Of a stretch of DNA of 40,748 bases, positions 30,984 to 40,748 are shown piece by piece (position 1 is the stretch's first letter; each line of letters starts with the position of its first letter). The stretch comes from Haplomitrium mnioides (lineage: Eukaryota > Marchantiophyta > Haplomitriopsida > Calobryales). The notes under the pieces are model-generated. The model was not told the DNA's origin. It saw nothing but the letters and a program-made list of their open reading frames with translations, and made no database searches. The DNA lies in NCBI GenBank assembly GCA_049999725.1, contig JBNGIS010020268.1:1-40748 (forward strand). Direction: 5' to 3'. The translations under genes and the position numbers were made by a program.

Positions 30984-32066
30984 TGTGGAGGGTGCTGCCA
31001 TGTACAATAGGAGTGGAGCTGTTCTATACTTCTGTATGTTTAGCGTTGTGTAGTGAGTTATGTTCGTTCGTGTCAGTGTATTGTGTGAGTGGGGTGGTTG
31101 GTGACCAGGTTGACTAAAGACACCCAGCGAGAAGTCAGAGCGGCGGCCACGAGAAGGCCAAGAAGACCAGAAGGAGGAAGGTGTTTGCGGGGTCGCTACA
31201 CAATTAAAAGAGGACCGGGTGTGTTTGCATTTTTTCTTTTTTTGTGATTGTTGGCCTTCCAGCCCTGTAAATTCTCTTAGTTTGCATTAGTCAATTGTCT
31301 CCTTCTGTATTTTATTGCTTTAATGTTGTTGTGACAATCCTGCACCTCTCTACTCTTTCCTCTTTTCCTTCTCTTCCTTTCTTTTCTGCTTTCCCAAAGG
31401 ATGTCGTGGATCATGCAATGCAAAGGGGAACCCTGTGGAATCCAGAGGAGTCAGGCAAGAGGGCTAGCAGGAGGATCAAAGGAACTTGCAGCAACGAGGC
31501 AGAGGTAGGGCTGACAAGGGGGAGCAAGAAGAATCAAGCCGATGTGAGAGGGAGATCAGAAGAAAGGAGCCAGCCACAATCGAGGAGGAATCCACGGGAG
31601 GAGTACGGGAGATGAAGGCGAGGGGGTGAAAGTCGGGATGCAGAACGGAGGAGCCAACAGTTTGGACCACTGCATCCTCAATTCGCAACCATTTGTAGCG
31701 TGCAACACCTTGATAGAGAGAAGAGATCGAGGCGATCGTAGTGCAATTTGAATCGAAGAGAATAAGGTAGAAACAAGGAGGAATGACCTTCTGGAGGTTA
31801 ACCGACGGCCGCAGTCCCGAGGAGTCCATGGAGCGCTGCGGAAATGTGGTAGCCCACCGCACTCCAAGGAATCTGACGGACGACGTGCGGGTCCAAAGTG
31901 TTCGATGGGATCAAGTCTCCCTACATGGGCATCCCCAGTTAAGGGGGATCCGATCAGCCTCCCTATTTGGGTTCTCCACTTAGCAGGGATCTGTGAAGAA
32001 AGGTCGAACGGGTCCGAAGTAATGGCGAAACAGGGATAAGCAAAGCAGTGACCAGACAAAGAGGTG

Positions 32067-32450
32067 ACTTGTCACTATTTCGGCGGCATGGAGGGTTTTT
32101 TAAAGGCTAAGCGGGAAGTGCCAAGTGGCGACTAACGAAGCAAAGACTTATCACTATTACGGCGGCATGGAGGATTCCCTAAAGCAACTGTGAGGCTAAG
32201 CGAGAAGGGCGAAACAACAACGGATCATAGTTACGGACTCAGGGACTGCGTGGGGAGCTGCGGAAATGTGGCAGTCCCACCGCACTTTATGGATTCAAGG
32301 ACACGTGGCATTCTCAGGGAGTCCTTGGGCCTTAGCGGAAAATGGGGAAGCCCCGGGTAAACGGGTTCCGATTAGCCTCCCTAAGTGGGGAGCCCCTATT
32401 AACTGGGTTCCGGTTAGCCACCCTATGTGGGGAGCCCTCTTAATGTGGAT
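32067..32450 (+). repeat. Short tandem subrepeats in the tail
   Basis: A block starting CTTGTCACTATTTCGGCGGCATGGAGG (shown in two overlapping parts at 32067) recurs at 32147. Between 32347 and 32450 a unit of about 43 bp with CCCTAAGTGGGGAGCCCC and GGGTTCCGGTTAGCC occurs about 2.5 times. An older relative lies at 31915-31985. Confidence 0.7.
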
Positions 32451-32521
32451 CCGACGGGAAGCCAAAACGGAGACTAAGGAATGTAGAGCGAAATGACGAT
32501 GTATCGCTGATCCGGCAAAGC

Positions 32522-32543
32522 GGGGGGGGGGGGGGGGGGGGGG
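32522..32543 (+). repeat. Run of 22 G
   Basis: An uninterrupted G tract with G-quadruplex potential. Its exact length may be a sequencing artefact. A second run of 14 G lies at 34130-34143. Confidence 0.9.
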
Positions 32544-33081
32544 AAAGTTTGACGGAGTAAGGTCTGAAAGTTCGACGGGAATCTGCGGCGTGCATTGTTC
32601 TTATCACGAGGGGATTGCGAATTAGTGATATAGCAAAGGTCTGACAAGACGAAGAGCGGGGGGTGTCGAAAAGGTGATCAAGCGACGATCCGGCTAGAAC
32701 AAGATCAAATAGGGTTGAAAAGGTGAGCAAATGAAGTTCCAGCCAAGAGAAGATCAAGATAGCGAAAAGGTGATTCATTGACAATATGAACAGAGGAAGA
32801 TCAAGAAATGGCGAAAAGGCAATGAAGCGACGATCCGGCCAGAAGAAGAAGCTAGTGACCAGTAGCCAAAAGGGTGACCTATCACAGTTTTGGCATTGGC
32901 AAGGACGAAAGTTCGACAGGGCACACTGAAAGTTCGAAGGGGATCCACAGAGAGTCTGCCATAGTTCTTATACCAAGCGGAGGAAAGAGTTAAGCGAAGG
33001 AAGCATCAATTCTTGTTGCGAACGAGTTCCAAAGCGGCGACAAAAGGTACCGTTCTTACTCGGCGAGTGAATTGTTTGACG

Positions 33082-33570
33082 GATGATGTGGCGTTCAGCG
33101 ATGATCTGAGGGTTCCTGCGGGTCAGCGATGGGTCAACTTCGGAGTCTGGTCAATGCGTTGGTCCGCCTACCCCTTTCTGGGGCGGCGTCGGACGGCGTA
33201 GTATCGGATGACGTGGCGACCAGAGGTGGTCTGAGGGGTCATGCGAGTCAACGACGGGTCAACTACAGAATCCGGTCAATACGACAGTCTGCCTACCCCT
33301 TTGCGGGGCAGTGTCGGACGGCACTGTACGGATGACGTGGAAGGCAGGACACGTGGCGACTTGTGGTGTTCCGAGGGCGACGACAAAGTTTCGAAGAGCG
33401 ACGACAAGATTCCGAAGAGCGACGGCGGGGTTTCGATGGAGTTCGCAGATACGTGGCGATCTATGGTGTTCCGAGAGCGACGGCGAGGTTTTGAAGGCGA
33501 TGGCAAAGTTCCGAAGATTGAGGGCGGAGTTCGGAAGGAGTTTGTGGACACGTGGCAACTGGCGGGGGTC
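33082..33570 (+). repeat. 124-bp and 100-bp tandem repeats with CACGTGG motifs
   Basis: GATGATGTGGC (33082), GATGACGTGGC (33207) and GATGACGTGG (33331) mark units of 125 and 124 bp that share CGGGTCAAC and CGCCTACCCCTTT-like blocks. Then ACGTGGCGAC...GTGTTCCGAG occurs at about 33350 and 33450, and ACACGTGGCAAC again near 33548. A 21-bp subunit GCGACGACAAAGTTTCGAAG repeats three times from 33379. The layout suits a U3 enhancer array. Confidence 0.8.
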
Positions 33571-35490
33571 CGTGAGCTCTTCCAAAAGCATGGCAGCTTG
33601 CGAGGGTCTGCGGGTGATCGCGGGAGCATGGCAACGAGGAGAATCAAGGAAAAATTAGGAATCAGCCCACGAGATGCGACGGTTGGCCAATCTACAAGGT
33701 CGACCTACGAATCCAATCCTCTCCCAATAAATCTCTTCGGATTTCTCTGTGGAAAGACCTCCTCGACAATTACTTTGGGTCTGCGCTCAAACTAATGCTT
33801 CAAAAGAATCGAACCAGGATTGCGACGGGATTGCTGAGGCGTCCAACGGCGAGGCGATCCTGATCGCAAATCTGCAAAGGAGAGCACTATGAATCGAAGG
33901 TAGGGTTCAGCCAAGAGTTCTCCAAAAATCTTCCTTCCCTAATCCTGAATGCTTCAACTGATACCGTTAGACGTGGGCTGACTGACAGGTGTCAGCTTCT
34001 CAAGAAACAGAGGCCAACAAGAAAAACGGCCAAGTCCAGCGAGGAGGAAAGATGCGTTCTTGATCAAGAAACCGTTGGGAGTGACGCGCGCTGCATGGGG
34101 GGTATAGCTGGGATTGCTGCCAAATTGGAGGGGGGGGGGGGGGTGTTGTTCATGCAAAATTGAGAGTGGGAGACCAAACTCGAGAGAAAGAGGCAGTGAG
34201 GGAGAGAGGAGAGATTCCAGCCAAGATTCACGTGTGGGGAGTGGACTCGTGCAAGGAGACCAGCGGGGGTGGAGGTGGACTGGAGAGGCGCTGAGAATCG
34301 TTGAGCGTGAAGGCTTTAGAGTCTCAAGCAATCCAGGTGGACTCATCGTTGCAGGTGGATCAAGCATTTGGAGGTGGATCGCTAGGTGAATTTGAAGGGA
34401 GTCTGTCGGCTTGAATTCATGGGAGGTTGTCAAAGGGGGTCTTGGGGTCGCCTCAGCTTTGTCTGTGCAGGAGCATCAATCCTAGGGGCGTTTGGGGGTG
34501 TTTCTGATCATAATTCTCATGTGGAGCCAAAGAGGGGAGTGGTTGTGTTAGTGCCTGTGCGTTGCATAGAATATTCAATCAAGGCTTAAGGTGGAGTGGT
34601 GGCCAGCAGTCGTGAGGACTGTCTTCCAGAGGTTGAAGTTAAAGAAATCCTCTTCCAAGCCTGAGGAAGTAAATTCAGGGCTTCTCGCGAGGGAAGCTGA
34701 AAAACTATCTGACCGAGGTTGGGTGGCTGAAGGATTGGAGGAGAATTGGAGTGGCTGATGGGAGTTGAAGGAGGGTTGATCGGTTCTTGAGAGGGGGAAG
34801 AAGATTGTATTGTTGGCAAGGCAGTGTGCGAGTACCAATGTTTTCCTGTTTACGTGTGTTGTTTAGAGTTGTGTTCTGTTTGTAGTTCTATGATAATCTT
34901 AGTTGTAGAAGGCATGTATTTAATTTGTCCAATCCTGAGGACGCCATGGAGAGGGGAAGTCAAGACTACCCACATTGTAATTGTGCTATTTGGATACTGG
35001 GACTTGCTCCCTTTTGTATAACTAAGTGATTGGGTCCAATTCTGGACCGCAGAATTATAAGACAAAGTGGTTCAACAACATTATAGTCTTTCTGTGGGTG
35101 GTTTGAGGAAATGGATGTGTATGAGTAGGTGGGTTGTTGAGGCAATCGTGGGCTAGTGGCCAAGATCGTAAGGCAACCACGAATCAACCAAGGCTTCCCA
35201 AGAGACCACTGCAGCCAAGAATCGAATGCTCGGTCCCATCGTCCCATGTCTTCCAAGTGCAATTTTCGAGGTTAAGGCTTGAAGAAGAGGTGTGACCAGC
35301 ATCTGTGGGCATTGGAGGTGTTGTGCTTGGGTGTTGTGGAGTGTTGTGCAGTGTTCTTTGTCTGGTAAGAAGAAGTTGGGGTCCATTCGGTGCAAAGCCC
35401 CTCCCATAAAAGGTCCCGAAACACTAAGTCAGCCCTTAATCGGGAGAAACTCTGTCGGAAAAGAGTTAAGGCTTTGACTAGGGGCTGCCA

Positions 35491-35880
35491 ATTTTGTCTT
35501 TGTACAAATTATCGAGGCTTGTACCCTATCCTCTACCTGGTATTGATGATTTGTTGGATCAACTAACTGGTGCGCAATTCTTTTCTAAGTTGGATCTCAA
35601 AGTGGTTATTGGAAAATTCCTATCAAGCTAAGTGATGTGCCAAATATGGATTTTCATACAAGGTATGGGCATTTTAAATAGATGGTTCTTACATTTGGCC
35701 TTACTTATACTATGACAATATTCATGGATCAAATGCATCGAGTTTTTGATGGTTTATTGGATAAGTCAGTGTTGGTGTTTTTGGATAAAATACTCATCTT
35801 TAGTGAAAGTCAAGTTGAGCATCATGTTCATCGTAAAGAAGTATTGCAAAGAAGCAATTGGAAGTTTTACTACTAGAAGT
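35491..35880 (+). pseudogene. pol: Reverse transcriptase, third piece, decayed Ty3 element
   Basis: It resumes L-C-T-N-Y-R-G-L, then, after a small deletion, P-L-P-G-I-D-D-L-L-D-Q-L and GAQFFSKLDLK. A frameshift follows, then MVLTFGLTYTMTIFMDQMHR and the catalytic box V-F-L-D-K-I-L-I-F, in which the second Asp is Lys. It stops where copy D begins. It is collinear with the pieces at 20822 and 24861. Confidence 0.8.
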
Positions 35881-36269
35881 CTAAGTAACAGCCGTTACTT
35901 TGAACCATAAACCGCTATTGAGTTTCTATTTCACTTAGTGGTCGAAAATATTATTTTTTGTGATTTGGTATTGAAAAACATCAATTTTACATTTGTGATC
36001 TTTTTTTCATAAAGAATTTTTTTTAAAAATACAAATTGCATATTTTACATTAAGATTATATTTTAAAAAGTTCTTTATAGAAAACACCCTAGAAAACAAG
36101 CATTTTGGTTATTGAAATATTTTATTAAAACCTCACACTATTGTGAATACACTAAATTCATCAAAACTTAAATTAAACATATATCTTTTTATGAAAAAAA
36201 GTTATATGCAAACGTGGATGTCTAGTCGGATACGGACTTTGAACCAAACTTTGAGTGTCGTAGTTGTTA

Positions 36270-36665
36270 AATCTTATACAAGCATAGACTCCAAACTAGA
36301 ACCCTAAAGTCTATGCACGCATAGACTCCAAACGAGAGTCCTAAAGCCTATGTGTGCTTAGACTCTGAACAAGAACAATAAAGCTATGCACGCTTGGATT
36401 TTGAACTAGAACCCTAAAACATATGTGTGCCAAGACTCTAAACAAGAACCCTAAAGCCTATGCACGTATAGACTTTGAATGAGAACCCTTTGGTTTATGC
36501 GTGCATAGACTCTGAACAAGAATCTTAAAGCTCATGCACGCACAGACTCCGAACGAGAACTGGAAAGTTTATACGTGCATAGACTCTAAACAAGAATGTA
36601 AAGCTTGAGGTGCCAAAGATTGCAAGAGTTTATGTGCGCATAGACTCCAAACCTATGTGCACATG
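36270..36665 (-). repeat. 37-bp palindromic-core array downstream of the gene, copy D
   Basis: About eight to ten units of 37 bp each hold a TATGCACGCATAGACT-type core, then CCAAACGAGAGTCCTAAAG-like sequence. Cores vary as TATGTGTGCTTAGA and TATGCGTGCATAGA but keep the inverted symmetry. It stands downstream of the polyadenylation signal (minus strand). Confidence 0.85.
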
Positions 36666-36819
36666 GACTCCAAACCATTCTTAGATTAGTAGTTGACTCC
36701 AAACCATTCTTATACTAGCAATTGACTCTAGACCATTCTTAGGCGCACCAAATTGAATCATGATGAAAAGACTTGAAATAGATTGAGAGTGCAACAAGTT
36801 GAAACTTTGTAAGAAATAC

Positions 36820-36825
36820 TTTATT
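36820..36825 (-). terminator. AATAAA polyadenylation signal, copy D
   Basis: AATAAA on the minus strand lies about 28 bp after the stop codon at 36853, at the same place as in copy A. Confidence 0.55.
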
Positions 36826-38148
36826 AATAAAACAATTTGTTCAAACAGATGATCAGGTTGTATCCTTCTCGGGAGGAATTATCTCATCTAAATCCAAAGG
36901 CTTAGCATTGGCAGCCATTAGAGAGTCATGTCCACACTTTCCAGTCTCACATATTGCGACAAAATCACCAGTAACACCTACAGTATCAAGAGGAACATGT
37001 TCCTTGTGGTATGCATTAACTATCTGTGACTCAGTCACATCGAATGGCAAGGAATCCATCGTCAAAACCCTCTAAGGAATGTAGATAGATTGAGATCTAT
37101 CATATTCCACCATGATGCAGTTTCACATCAACTTTAAAGCACAGACAAGGCCTATGTCAGACCTAGAGCAAAGATCTAAGATCCAATCTTGCTCTATTAA
37201 CAAATGGTCGATGAAAAATTTGTAAAGAGCCTGCGGCTTTTGATAAACATTGACATGAGCATCATCTCCTTGATGTTTAAGTTTAGAGGATGCTCTCTAA
37301 GAGCAGATGCAAATTAAAAATCCTCATGCTCCTCTTCATTTCTTTCGTCCAGAAGCCCACAATCCAATATTCATAGGCATGTATGATTCTAAGACCACCA
37401 GAATGATGAATGTTGTTTTTGTCCTGGCAAAAAGAAAAATAAACAAATCAAACATTGTAACCAAAGTGCAAGAAAAGTAAAAAAGAGAAATTAAAAACTA
37501 AAAAATCAAAGAACAACTTACCAGATGTCGTGGTTGATTGCACAACAAACTTTCGAAAGAGCATCCTCAATAATTCTAAAGTGTTTTGACGAGTATATAA
37601 TAACAAAAGACCAAAAATCCAACGTTGTTGTTGCCGCAAAAGATGAAACCATGTCAAAAATGTCATCTTTTGAAAATGGTTCAAAATTGTTATGCTTACA
37701 TTCCCTAAGGTTGTAACTGTAAGAAATATCCACAATAGCCAAAGTGAAACATCTAGGTTTCACCAAGCCCTTCAGCTGTTGAGCATTGGCCTCCCTGTGG
37801 ACTTGGTAAAATGCCACATTGAGACCATCGACATATGACATTAAGTCCTCGTTCTCATCTCTCTCAACTCCTTCAGTTGTAAGAGATGCAACATCATTTT
37901 GCTGCCTTGATTTCCACTCTCTAGCCTTTTGGGAATGAAGAAGAAAAGCTTGAGGATAGGAAACAAGAGCGGGAGCCTGGTCTTGATCTTCTAGGTCTTC
38001 TCGACCCCTGATCTTTTTTGACCTTTTGTAGTTGCTGTCAATTTTTTAGCCAACTGACATTTGAAAGTTTTGTCCCCCTGCACAAAGAAAAAATTGAAAA
38101 CATTATATGGAGACAAAAAAATGATATCCTAGAGAGAGATACTGAATT

Positions 38149-38310
38149 CCATGCACGCATGGACTTTGAAGTCCAAGTGCGCAATGACTTTGCAGTCCAT
38201 GCGTGTAGGAACTTTGCCATCCAAGCGTATAGAGACTGCAAAGTCCATGCGTGCATGGACTTTGCATTACCTACGTGCTTGGATTGCAAAGTCCATGCGC
38301 GCATGGACCC
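38149..38310 (-). repeat. 24-bp palindromic-core array in intron 2, copy D
   Basis: Six units of exactly 24 bp and a partial seventh run from 38149. The general form is CCATGCRYGCATGGACTTTG plus four bases. The last holds a perfect 18-bp palindrome GTCCATGCGCGCATGGAC (38291-38308). The array lies inside intron 2 (38387-38078). Confidence 0.9.
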
Positions 38311-39966
38311 TAAACCTATTTTATGAAACAAAGAACAACTTAAAATAAATTCACTGAAATGATAGTGATGTGAAAAGAAGAACTTACCAAAAGCTTCTCA
38401 AAGCTTGAATAGAAAGCAGTCATCTTAGACTCCTCGGTGTGAAGAGGGTACTTCTCTCTTGCCTCCTCCCAAGTGCTATAGTAAACCTCCAAACAAAAAC
38501 TTTTAACCATAATAGCCAAAACTTTATGTCTCTATGCCTTCCAAGACATTTCGTCTATTGAAAGCTCTCTAGCTTCCACCCGCTTCAAAACTAAAATCTT
38601 GACTTTGTCAGGAAGACCCTCAAGGGACCTCCAAGATGTCCACTTCATGTCCTCCATTCTCATAGATCCCTTGGCCTTTGGCTTTTGACCTTTGACCGTA
38701 TTCTTCTCCCATATCAAAAAAATACTCTGTTGTAGATCTCAGAGCTCTCCACTTGTAAATACTAGCTGGAACCAGTTGTCTTGAGAAGTTACAATGTTCT
38801 CAAATGTTGACTTGGGCTTTATCTCTGAGGTTTCCATCACCAACTCTCTTTTCAATTTTTGGGATTACACCATCCCACTCTCCACAAATCTTTGATGCAA
38901 ATATTCGACCTTTTGAATAGAGGTTGTTTCTAGCATGTATCTTTAGTTGTAGTTGTTATCAGTGGCAAAAAATGCAAGCCTTCGTTAGTGTAAGACCCAT
39001 GTAGACAAAACAATTGCAAAGCAATAATGCCGGATTCTTCACTCCATATTTTGTGATTAATAGTTGCCTTGTTGCAGCACTGTGATTGCCTCTTACAATT
39101 TCATAGCGATACTTATCAGGGTTTCTAATATCGAACTCTGACTTGTCTTTTCACCCACACTTCGGGTCAACAACAACCATAAAAAAAATATGTGCATACT
39201 TGTTTGTGAGCATTCTCTATGCCAGAAGCTCAACAAAACCTTCATTCAACCTTCTAATCTGGAACGGACCCTAGTTGTCCATTCCAAGTTTAGGCATATT
39301 CAAATTCTCTAGCCTTATTGTGATGGTTTCTTCATGGACTCTGCATCGCTGGATTGCAGACTCCCTTATTTTGTTTTTGTCTTCTTTAGACATTGTCTAA
39401 GGGTCCACCCACTCCTTTTCTTGGAAAGTTTGCAACCCCTTGTGGGATTGCCTTTTAGCTCTTGATATTGGAGCCTGAACTAGCTCCGGATTTGATTCTT
39501 GCCCCAAGTTGCTTGGTGATGAAGATGAATGGGCAGCAAAAGATGACTTTGCTGTAGATTCCAAGGGGACTGGCTCCTCCTCAATGACCGGTGCTGGAAT
39601 AGGCTTGTTCTTCTTGGCAGTCGGTTTCTTCTTTTTTGGATCCTCAGTTGGCTCAATTTCCTTTCTTCTTTTTTTTTTTTTTGCAGAAAGACCTGTTGCG
39701 TGAATTGAGAATGTTGCCACACTCGGATGTGGCACTAGTGCTTGAATATTGACGCTTTGCGTGGGCTTAGAATCTTGATGTAGATGGCAAGCTTGATGAA
39801 ATCGCGCTCAATGCGCTTTGCGTCTTTGTAGCTTTCTACAAAATCCGCCAAAACTGAGTGAGCTGAAAACAAAACAAAAAACAATTAAACATAAGTACAA
39901 GTGTAAGACTTGACATTCACTGCACACAGTGACTCTAATAACATTACGCGCGTGCACTACAAAATG

Positions 39967-40150
39967 GAGTCGCATGGACTTCGGAGTCCATGCGCGCTTG
40001 GACTTGGGAATCCACTCGTGCAAGGACTCCCAAGTCCTTGCGTGCATGGACAATGGGAGTCCAAGCGCGCATGGACATGGGAGTCCAGACCCGCATGGAC
40101 TTGGGAGTCCATGCGTGTATAGACCCCGGGACTCCATGCTTGCATGGATT
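39967..40150 (-). repeat. 24-25-bp palindromic-core array in intron 1, copy D
   Basis: About seven units of 24-25 bp occur, for example TCCAAGCGCGCATGGACATG and TCCATGCGCGCTTGGACTTG. The array is inside intron 1 (40211-39863), matching the array at 4641-4890 of copy A. Confidence 0.9.
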
Positions 40151-40748
40151 CTCTAGGAGTTACGACTTAGTAAAAAAAAGAAGCAAAAGAAAAAGGATTT
40201 TCAGAATTTACCTTGCTATCTTCTTTTGCGGCCTAAAAGATGCTTCACAAAAATGTCCCTCTCCTTCATCTCGGAAAAAGCAAATCGTTTGTGATTTGCA
40301 CAATAAAGGGTAATTACATCTTGGAAATGCACAAATAGCCCGATGTTGGCTTTCTTGCCTTCTGGGATCATGGTGATTTGGACCTGTAGACCCTAATTGA
40401 ATTTTTCACCTTCATCGGCAAAAAGGTAAAGATGTTGATGGGGGTCTTTCAAAGAATAGTAATTAACTAGCCAATTCCACTCGAGTTTTGCAAGCTCTAG
40501 AGCCTTGATAGCATCCAAATACCTGTATGGCTTTGGTCGAGAAGGGCGGAAAACATTTCCTTGAGATGCCATTCTCAAGATGTTAGAGACAGGTCTAATT
40601 GGAGGTAAAAAATGTAATGAACAAAATTTCAGAAATCTCTAAAGGCTAGAAATGGCAAAAAAATAAGCAAATGAAAAAAAATGATAACTAGAAAACGAAA
40701 ACCAAAAATTGAACTTGCGACAATGGAAAGAAACTTTCCACTAACGCT

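Larger units (their letters stand above)
25262..35490 (+). mobile_element. Nested Ty3 element with long 3' noncoding or LTR tail
   Basis: Gag and pol run from the gap edge to 30983, followed by about 4.5 kb of noncoding, repeat-rich sequence. The boundary near 35490 (GGGGCTGCCA) is inferred because the host reverse transcriptase resumes just after it. At least 10.2 kb remain. The coding part has few stops compared with its neighbours, so it is a younger insertion. The 5' LTR lies in the gap or is collapsed. Confidence 0.8.
31182..35490 (+). repeat. Probable 3' LTR of the nested Ty3 element
   Basis: A purine run (GAAGGAGGAAGG, 31170-31181) is followed by TGTTTGCGGGG, a plausible LTR start; an alternative start is TGTGTTTGC at 31219. 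The right end near 35490 is CTGCCA. Its part 34240-34870 matches 300-1270 at the window start, which also has LTR-like features. An LTR of about 4.3 kb would be unusually long and cannot be verified because the 5' partner is in the gap. No gene is supported within it. Confidence 0.4.
19040..35880 (+). mobile_element. Decayed Ty3 element (host of the nested insertions)
   Basis: A 5' LTR, primer site, gag, protease and the start of reverse transcriptase occupy 19040-20822. The coding sequence resumes at 24786-24861 and again at 35491-35880, after which copy D begins. The three coding pieces are collinear parts of one reverse transcriptase. The 3' part of pol and the 3' LTR are not in the window. 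Confidence 0.8.
36853..40572 (-). pseudogene. ParB-like / N6-N4 DNA methyltransferase gene, copy D (4 exons)
   Basis: Inferred exons on the minus strand are 40572-40212, 39862-38388, 38077-37522 and 37423-36853. Splice sites are canonical: AAG/GTAAAT, TTTTCAG/C, TTTG/GTAAGT, GTGCAG/G, CTG/GTAAGT, TTGCCAG/G. Exon 1 starts MASQGNVFRPSRPKPYRYLD. Exon 2 has a K/P/S linker (AKKKKRRKEIEPTEDPKKKK), then the ParB-like domain (VVVDPKCG, KYRYEIVRGNHSAATRQLL) and a region I do not recognise (GSMRMEDMKWTSWRSLEGLP). Exon 3 has D-I-S-Y-S-Y at motif IV (37713-37730) and DFWSFVIIYSS. Exon 4 has I-L-D-L-C-S-R-S-D at motif I and VEYDRSQSIYIP. Damage includes TAG at GEKFN*GL in exon 1, a stop after DPKCG, and TGA at 37123-37125. 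Confidence 0.75.
35881..40748 (-). mobile_element. Methyltransferase transposon, copy D (5' end beyond window)
   Basis: The terminal block CTAAGTAACAGCCGTTACTT at 35881 matches the right end of copy A in reverse. From there to the window end the copy is collinear with copy A from 9313 back to about 4057, including four exons, three introns and three core arrays. It interrupts the decayed Ty3 reverse transcriptase. Its leftward transposase-like gene, if present, is outside the window. Confidence 0.8.

Noticed and set aside
31476-32059. Minus-strand ORFs of 128 and 167 residues
   Set aside because: They overlap each other in different frames, lie in GC-rich LTR-like sequence, and show no motif.
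33241-33795. 184-residue plus-strand ORF in the Ty3 tail
   Set aside because: It is made of the tandem subrepeats in that region, and alternative frames are equally open. No domain is recognisable.
36270-36665. CRISPR-like array
   Set aside because: Units are contiguous and degenerate with no unique spacers, and the setting is a plant transposon.
38149-38326. Open reading frames through the 24-bp arrays (8-residue repeats such as SMRAWTLQ)
   Set aside because: The unit length is a multiple of three, so frames stay open by chance on both strands. The arrays lie inside introns defined by matching splice sites in copies A and D.

Overview
The window looks like repeat-dense nuclear DNA of a land plant. 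The plant signals are Ty3/gypsy chromovirus-type retrotransposons with initiator-Met tRNA primer sites, GT-AG introns, TATA boxes, AATAAA signals and C-to-T type decay. Gene density is very low and elements are heavily nested, which would suit a fern, gymnosperm or other large-genome plant; I cannot name the species. No intact single-copy host gene, rRNA, tRNA or CRISPR array was found. Two assembly gaps are present (2150-2249 and 24862-25261).

Layout. (1) 1-1270 is a fragment of a long LTR-like sequence with a 315-bp tandem duplication; 1271-1880 is unassigned. (2) About 1880-9313 is copy A of an unusual DNA-transposon-like element. It has a leftward, degenerate transposase-like gene and a rightward four-exon gene whose product reads as a ParB-like domain followed by a class-beta N6/N4-type DNA methyltransferase. 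(3) 10067-11480 is a 5'-truncated copy C of the same family on the minus strand. (4) 11481-11646 plus 17808-18862 is copy B (minus), split by a full-length minus-strand chromovirus at 11647-17807 with two LTRs, primer site, polypurine tract, gag, pol, chromodomain and an ATGAG target duplication. (5) 18863-19037 is a scrap of another Ty3 reverse transcriptase. (6) From about 19040 runs a decayed plus-strand Ty3 element. Its reverse transcriptase is interrupted first by a 3,958-bp TG...CA insertion (20823-24780, AAGAC duplication) and then by a second, younger Ty3 element (gap to about 35490) with nearly readable gag-pol and a very long 3' noncoding or LTR tail. The host reverse transcriptase resumes at 35491-35880. 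(7) 35881-40748 is copy D of the methyltransferase element (minus), cut by the window edge.

The most interesting content is the methyltransferase transposon family (copies A, B, C, D). Copies A and D share gene structure and splice positions. They also share tandem arrays built on a palindromic core (CATGCGCGCATG or TATGCACGCATA) in introns 1 and 2 and downstream of the gene. In copy A a related array lies inside the leftward open reading frame. All copies seen are pseudogenes, but comparing them shows the ancestral protein clearly. A ParB-like domain on the same element as many near-identical palindromic sites suggests, as a hypothesis only, a self-recognition or self-methylation system carried by a eukaryotic transposon.
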